The translations under genes were made by a program, and so were the position numbers. DNA of 64,000 nt from Arthrobacter sp. DNA4 (lineage in GTDB: Bacteria > Actinomycetota > Actinomycetes > Actinomycetales > Micrococcaceae): NCBI RefSeq assembly GCF_024362385.1, contig NZ_CP101466.1:2232001-2296000 (forward strand), given 5' to 3'. Below are positions 60,684 to 64,000 of this stretch, piece by piece; the first letter of the stretch is position 1, and the number at the start of each line of letters is the position of its first letter. The notes under the pieces are model-generated. The model saw only the letters and a program-made list of their open reading frames with translations. It had not been told where the DNA came from and ran no database searches.

Positions 60684-62684
60684 GTGGCAAATCCAGCAAG
60701 TTACCGGCCCAAAACCGGTGAAATCCCCACCAACCCGGGCGTCTACCGGTTCCGTGATCCGCACGGCCGGGTCATCTACGTGGGCAAAGCCAAAAGCCTC
60801 CGGTCCCGGCTGAACTCCTACTTCGCCAACCCGGCGGGGCTGCTGCCCAAGACCTATGCGATGGTCCACGCGGCCAGCAGCGTCGAGTGGACCGTGGTGG
60901 GCAGCGAACTCGAATCGCTGCAGTTGGAATACACCTGGATCAAGGAATTCAAGCCGCGCTTCAACGTGGTGTTCCGGGATGACAAGACGTATCCCTACCT
61001 GGCCGTGACCATGAGCGAAAAGTACCCGCGGGTGCAGGTCATGCGCGGCGACAAACGGAAAGGGACCCGCTATTTCGGCCCCTACACCGCCTGCGCCATC
61101 CGGGAGACCATGGACACCCTGCTCCGGGTCTTCCCCGTCCGGAGCTGCAGCGCCGGCGTCTTCAAGCGGGCCGAGGCAAGCGGCCGGCCCTGCCTGCTGG
61201 GCTACATCGACAAGTGCTCCGCGCCGTGCGTCGGACGGATTTCGCCGGAGGACCACCGGGCACTGGCCGACGATTTCTGTGCCTTCATGGGCGGCGAAGC
61301 CAAACGCTTCATCAATAAGCTGGAAAAGCAGATGGGCGACGCCGTGGCGAAGCTCGACTACGAGCACGCAGCCCGGCTGCGTGACGACATCACCGCGCTG
61401 CGGAAGGTATTCGAACGCAACGCCGTGGTGCTCTCCGAGGACACCGATGCCGACGTCTTCGCCCTGCACGAAGACGAGCTCGAAGCCGCCGTCCAGGTGT
61501 TCCACGTCCGCGGCGGCAGGATCCGAGGCCAGCGCGGCTGGGTAGTCGAAAAAGTGGAGGACTTCACCACCCCGGACCTGGTGGAGCACCTGCTGCAGCA
61601 GGTCTACGGGGAGGACGGCGACACGCACGGCCGGCTGCCCCGTGAAGTCCTGGTGCCGGTGGCCCCCAGCAACCAGGAAGACCTGGCCAATTGGCTGGGC
61701 GGGATCCGCGGCGCCAAAGTGGACATCCGGGTGCCGCAGCGCGGTGACAAGGCGGCACTGATGTCCACTGTGCGCGAGAATGCCGAACACGCATTGAAGC
61801 TTCACAAGACACGGCGGGCAGGTGACATCACTGTCAGGTCGCAGGCCCTCCAGGAGCTGCAGGAAGCCCTGGACCTTCCGGTTCCCCTGCTCCGGATCGA
61901 ATGCTTCGACGTCTCCCACGTCCAGGGCACCAACGTCGTGGCTTCCATGGTGGTGGTGGAGGACGGGCTGCCCAAGAAGTCCGACTACCGCAAGTTCTCC
62001 ATCACCGGCCCCGCGGCCGCTGATGACACCGCCGCCATGCACGACGTCCTGACGCGCAGGTTCCGCCACTACCTCCAGGACAAGTCGGCGCAGGTGGACG
62101 AATCCGTGCTGGAAGCTGACGGCCCGGAGGCGGCACCGGGCGCGGAGGTGCTGGACAGCACCACGCCGGCGCCAAAGGCCAAGTTCGCCTACCCGCCCAA
62201 CCTGGTGGTGGTGGACGGCGGCCAGCCGCAGGTGAACGCGGCCGCCCGTGCACTCAAGGACCTCGGGATCGACGACGTCTACGTCGTGGGGCTCGCCAAA
62301 CGCCTGGAGGAAGTCTGGCTTCCGGACAGCGACTTCCCGGTGATCCTTCCCCGGACCTCGCAGGGACTCTACCTGCTCCAGCGGATCCGCGACGAGGCCC
62401 ACCGCTTTGCCATCACTTTCCACCGGCAGAAGCGCGGCAAGGCCATGACGGTGTCGGCACTGGACGCCGTCCCGGGCCTGGGCGCCTCCAAGCGGAAAGC
62501 CCTGCTGGCGCACTTTGGATCCGTCAAGGGCGTGAAGGCCGCCACGGTGGAGGAGCTCGCAGAGGCGAAGGGCATTGGCCCTGCCCTGGCCGGGGCCATC
62601 GTCAACCACTTCGCGGCGGAGGGGGCCGAGGCCGTGACCGTGCCCGCGATCAACATGACCACCGGCGAAATCATTGAAACTTAG
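60684..62684 (+). CDS. uvrC: Excinuclease ABC subunit C
   Basis: A 666-residue UvrC. The N-terminal GIY-YIG nuclease is [23 protein letters not shown], which makes the 3' incision. A UVR domain ([22 protein letters not shown]) binds UvrB, and the RNase H-like domain ([21 protein letters not shown] and [11 protein letters not shown]) makes the 5' cut. The C-terminus holds paired helix-hairpin-helix motifs ([17 protein letters not shown], then [15 protein letters not shown]). An acidic, Ala/Pro-rich insertion of ~40 residues ([20 protein letters not shown]) splits the RNase H-like domain and is longer than in E. coli. GTG start. Confidence 0.96.
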   Translation: MANPASYRPKTGEIPTNPGVYRFRDPHGRVIYVGKAKSLRSRLNSYFANPAGLLPKTYAMVHAASSVEWTVVGSELESLQLEYTWIKEFKPRFNVVFRDDKTYPYLAVTMSEKYPRVQVMRGDKRKGTRYFGPYTACAIRETMDTLLRVFPVRSCSAGVFKRAEASGRPCLLGYIDKCSAPCVGRISPEDHRALADDFCAFMGGEAKRFINKLEKQMGDAVAKLDYEHAARLRDDITALRKVFERNAVVLSEDTDADVFALHEDELEAAVQVFHVRGGRIRGQRGWVVEKVEDFTTPDLVEHLLQQVYGEDGDTHGRLPREVLVPVAPSNQEDLANWLGGIRGAKVDIRVPQRGDKAALMSTVRENAEHALKLHKTRRAGDITVRSQALQELQEALDLPVPLLRIECFDVSHVQGTNVVASMVVVEDGLPKKSDYRKFSITGPAAADDTAAMHDVLTRRFRHYLQDKSAQVDESVLEADGPEAAPGAEVLDSTTPAPKAKFAYPPNLVVVDGGQPQVNAAARALKDLGIDDVYVVGLAKRLEEVWLPDSDFPVILPRTSQGLYLLQRIRDEAHRFAITFHRQKRGKAMTVSALDAVPGLGASKRKALLAHFGSVKGVKAATVEELAEAKGIGPALAGAIVNHFAAEGAEAVTVPAINMTTGEIIET

Positions 62685-62752
62685 CTAGGGTAAAGGACGG
62701 GGCAGTGCCACAGCGGCGGCCCCGGGAACAACGAGGAAACGGGGCAGGCTTC

Positions 62753-63676
62753 ATGGCAGACACGACCGCGGGATCCGGAGCGGGCCACGACGGGCTGGAG
62801 CCCGTCAAGCCGCTCGAAGCGGAACTGCTGGTGGTCACCGGGATGTCCGGCGCCGGACGGAGCACCGCCGCGGACGCGCTGGAGGACCACGGCTGGTACG
62901 TCGTGGAGAACCTGCCGCCGCAGATGCTGGGAACGCTCGCGGAGCTGGTCTCGCACGCCCCGCAGTCGATTCCCCGGCTGGCAGTGGTGATCGACGTCCG
63001 CAGCAAGGGCCTCTTCGCGGATATCCGTGCAGCCCTGGGGGCATTGGCCGCCAGCGGTGTGACCTTCCGCGTCCTGTTCCTCGACGCCAGCGACAACGTC
63101 CTGGTCCGGAGGTTCGAACAGGGCTTACGCCCGCACCCCCTGCAGGGCGGCGGGCGCATCCTTGACGGCATTGCCGCCGAACGTGAGCTGCTGCAGGAAC
63201 TGCGCGACAGCTCCGACGTCGTCCTCGACACCTCCAACTACAACGTCCACGGGCTGGCCACGGCCATCACGGAACTGTTCAGTGAAACCGGCCCGGTGGC
63301 CCTGCGGCTCAACGTCATGAGCTTCGGCTTCAAGTACGGCCTGCCGGTCGATGCCAACTATGTGGCCGACGTCAGGTTCATCCCCAACCCCCACTGGGTG
63401 CCGCAGCTGCGCCCGCAGACCGGCCTGGACAAGGACGTCAGCGACTACGTCCTGGAGGCCGAGGGCGTCAAGAACTTCGTGGACCGCTACGTCCTGGCCC
63501 TGGAACCCGTCCTGGAGGGATACCGCCGGGAGAACAAGCACTACGCCACCATCGCCGTCGGCTGCACGGGCGGCAAGCACCGCTCCGTCGCCGTCGCGGT
63601 TGAACTCTCCAAGAAACTCGCGCAGTATCCGCGGGTCACGGTGACCACCGCGCACCGGGATCTGGGCCGCGAATAA
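62753..63676 (+). CDS. rapZ: RNase adapter / nucleotide-binding protein RapZ
   Basis: About 307 residues. The P-loop reads [12 protein letters not shown], with Arg where Lys is usual. [23 protein letters not shown] and [21 protein letters not shown] segments and the C-terminal [16 protein letters not shown] motif identify the RapZ/YvcJ family. In E. coli RapZ targets GlmZ RNA to RNase E. The role in actinobacteria is unknown. The gene order uvrC-rapZ-yvcK is conserved in this phylum. A GTG at 62705, with AAAGGA seven bases before it, is an alternative start that would add 16 residues. Confidence 0.93.
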   Translation: MADTTAGSGAGHDGLEPVKPLEAELLVVTGMSGAGRSTAADALEDHGWYVVENLPPQMLGTLAELVSHAPQSIPRLAVVIDVRSKGLFADIRAALGALAASGVTFRVLFLDASDNVLVRRFEQGLRPHPLQGGGRILDGIAAERELLQELRDSSDVVLDTSNYNVHGLATAITELFSETGPVALRLNVMSFGFKYGLPVDANYVADVRFIPNPHWVPQLRPQTGLDKDVSDYVLEAEGVKNFVDRYVLALEPVLEGYRRENKHYATIAVGCTGGKHRSVAVAVELSKKLAQYPRVTVTTAHRDLGRE

Positions 63677-64000
63677 TGGCCCTGTTCACCGGAGCCCTGC
63701 CCCTGGTGCCGCCCGCCACCGGCAAGGGCTCGGGCCAGCAGGACAAGGGCCCCAACGTGGTGGCTTTGGGCGGCGGGCACGGCCTGGCGGCCTCGCTGTC
63801 CGCGCTGCGCCTGCTCACCTCCGAACTCACCGCGGTGGTCACGGTGGCGGACGACGGCGGCTCCTCCGGGCGTCTTCGCGAGGAGTACGGCGTCCTTCCG
63901 CCGGGAGACCTCCGGATGGCCCTGTCCGCGCTCTGCGATGACACCGACTGGGGCCGCACCTGGCGCGACGTCATGCAGCACCGGTTCCGTGCCGGGAAGG
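63676..64000 (+). CDS. yvcK: Gluconeogenesis factor YvcK/CofD-like protein (truncated by window end)
   Basis: The first 108 residues of a YvcK/UPF0052 protein. VVALGGGHGLAASLSALRLL and VTVADDGGSSGRLREEYGVLPPGD are its nucleotide-binding glycine-rich loops. YvcK binds UDP-sugars and is needed for growth on gluconeogenic carbon and for normal cell shape. Its ATG overlaps the last base of the rapZ stop (TAATG), consistent with coupling. The rest lies beyond the window. Confidence 0.93.
   Translation, partial: MALFTGALPLVPPATGKGSGQQDKGPNVVALGGGHGLAASLSALRLLTSELTAVVTVADDGGSSGRLREEYGVLPPGDLRMALSALCDDTDWGRTWRDVMQHRFRAGK

Noticed and set aside
1..64000. CRISPR arrays, insertion sequences, tRNA or rRNA genes, prophage
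   Set aside because: No regularly spaced repeats, transposase or integrase motifs, or RNA-gene signatures were seen.

Overview
This window is chromosomal DNA from a high-GC Gram-positive actinobacterium, most likely Arthrobacter, Pseudarthrobacter or a close Micrococcaceae relative. The evidence is very GC-rich coding sequence, frequent GTG and TTG starts, a UvrA/UvrB/UvrC/RapZ/YvcK block, DNA polymerase I without recognisable proofreading residues, and ribosomal protein S1 of actinobacterial type. The genus is an inference from protein character and gene order. I see no rRNA, tRNA, CRISPR array, insertion sequence or prophage.

Layout. 1-5 kb: a truncated flotillin-like gene, then an MHS-family transporter, a flavin reductase-like protein and an enoyl-CoA hydratase in tight series (a possible small catabolic operon), facing an SDR oxidoreductase. 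5-11.9 kb: a short UvrA paralogue without the UvrB-binding domain, a DUF1206 membrane protein, an MBL-fold hydrolase, a secreted SGNH hydrolase, and a SCO1664-type protein next to a histidine phosphatase. 11.9-17.5 kb: an AAA+ ATPase/VWA-protein pair and a convergent glycogen-debranching-type enzyme whose last ~45 codons are out of frame. 17.6-24.4 kb: a DHFR-like protein, a stand-alone 5'-3' exonuclease, a flavin reductase, two unrecognised small membrane proteins behind a palindromic repeat, the helicase HrpB (apparently frameshifted near its start) and an alpha/beta hydrolase. 24.5-33.6 kb: a stand-alone LigD-type polymerase, a YrdC/YciO protein, a KdpD/KdpE-like two-component pair with no kdpFABC beside it, a VOC protein, two unknown or weakly known genes, a phosphate transporter with a small membrane partner, another DHFR-like protein and a hotdog thioesterase.

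33.6-64 kb is mostly housekeeping and DNA repair: polA, an Eis-like acetyltransferase, rpsA with its own promoter, leader and terminator, a YigZ/GNAT pair, an SRPBCC protein, a hydrolase remnant, a coaE-GrpB fusion, uvrB, terC behind a probable manganese (yybP-ykoY) riboswitch, an S33 peptidase, a second GNAT protein, a DUF3516 helicase, a trans-aconitate methyltransferase-like gene, a heterodimeric ABC exporter with a GntR regulator, uvrA with a LexA-like palindrome, a HAD phosphatase, a PlsC-type acyltransferase, uvrC, rapZ and the start of yvcK.

How it works together: uvrA, uvrB, uvrC and polA are the core of nucleotide excision repair, joined by a UvrA paralogue, a LigD-type polymerase, HrpB and a second 5'-3' exonuclease. 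A repeated theme is a TANNNT -10 box ending 6-7 bases before the start codon with little or no Shine-Dalgarno sequence. It is seen before uvrA, uvrB, uvrC, polA, coaE and several others, and suggests widespread leaderless transcription. I found no convincing wholly new system. The best leads are two apparent frameshifts, the palindrome-controlled membrane gene pair, the orphan KdpDE pair and the shared leaderless architecture of the repair genes.
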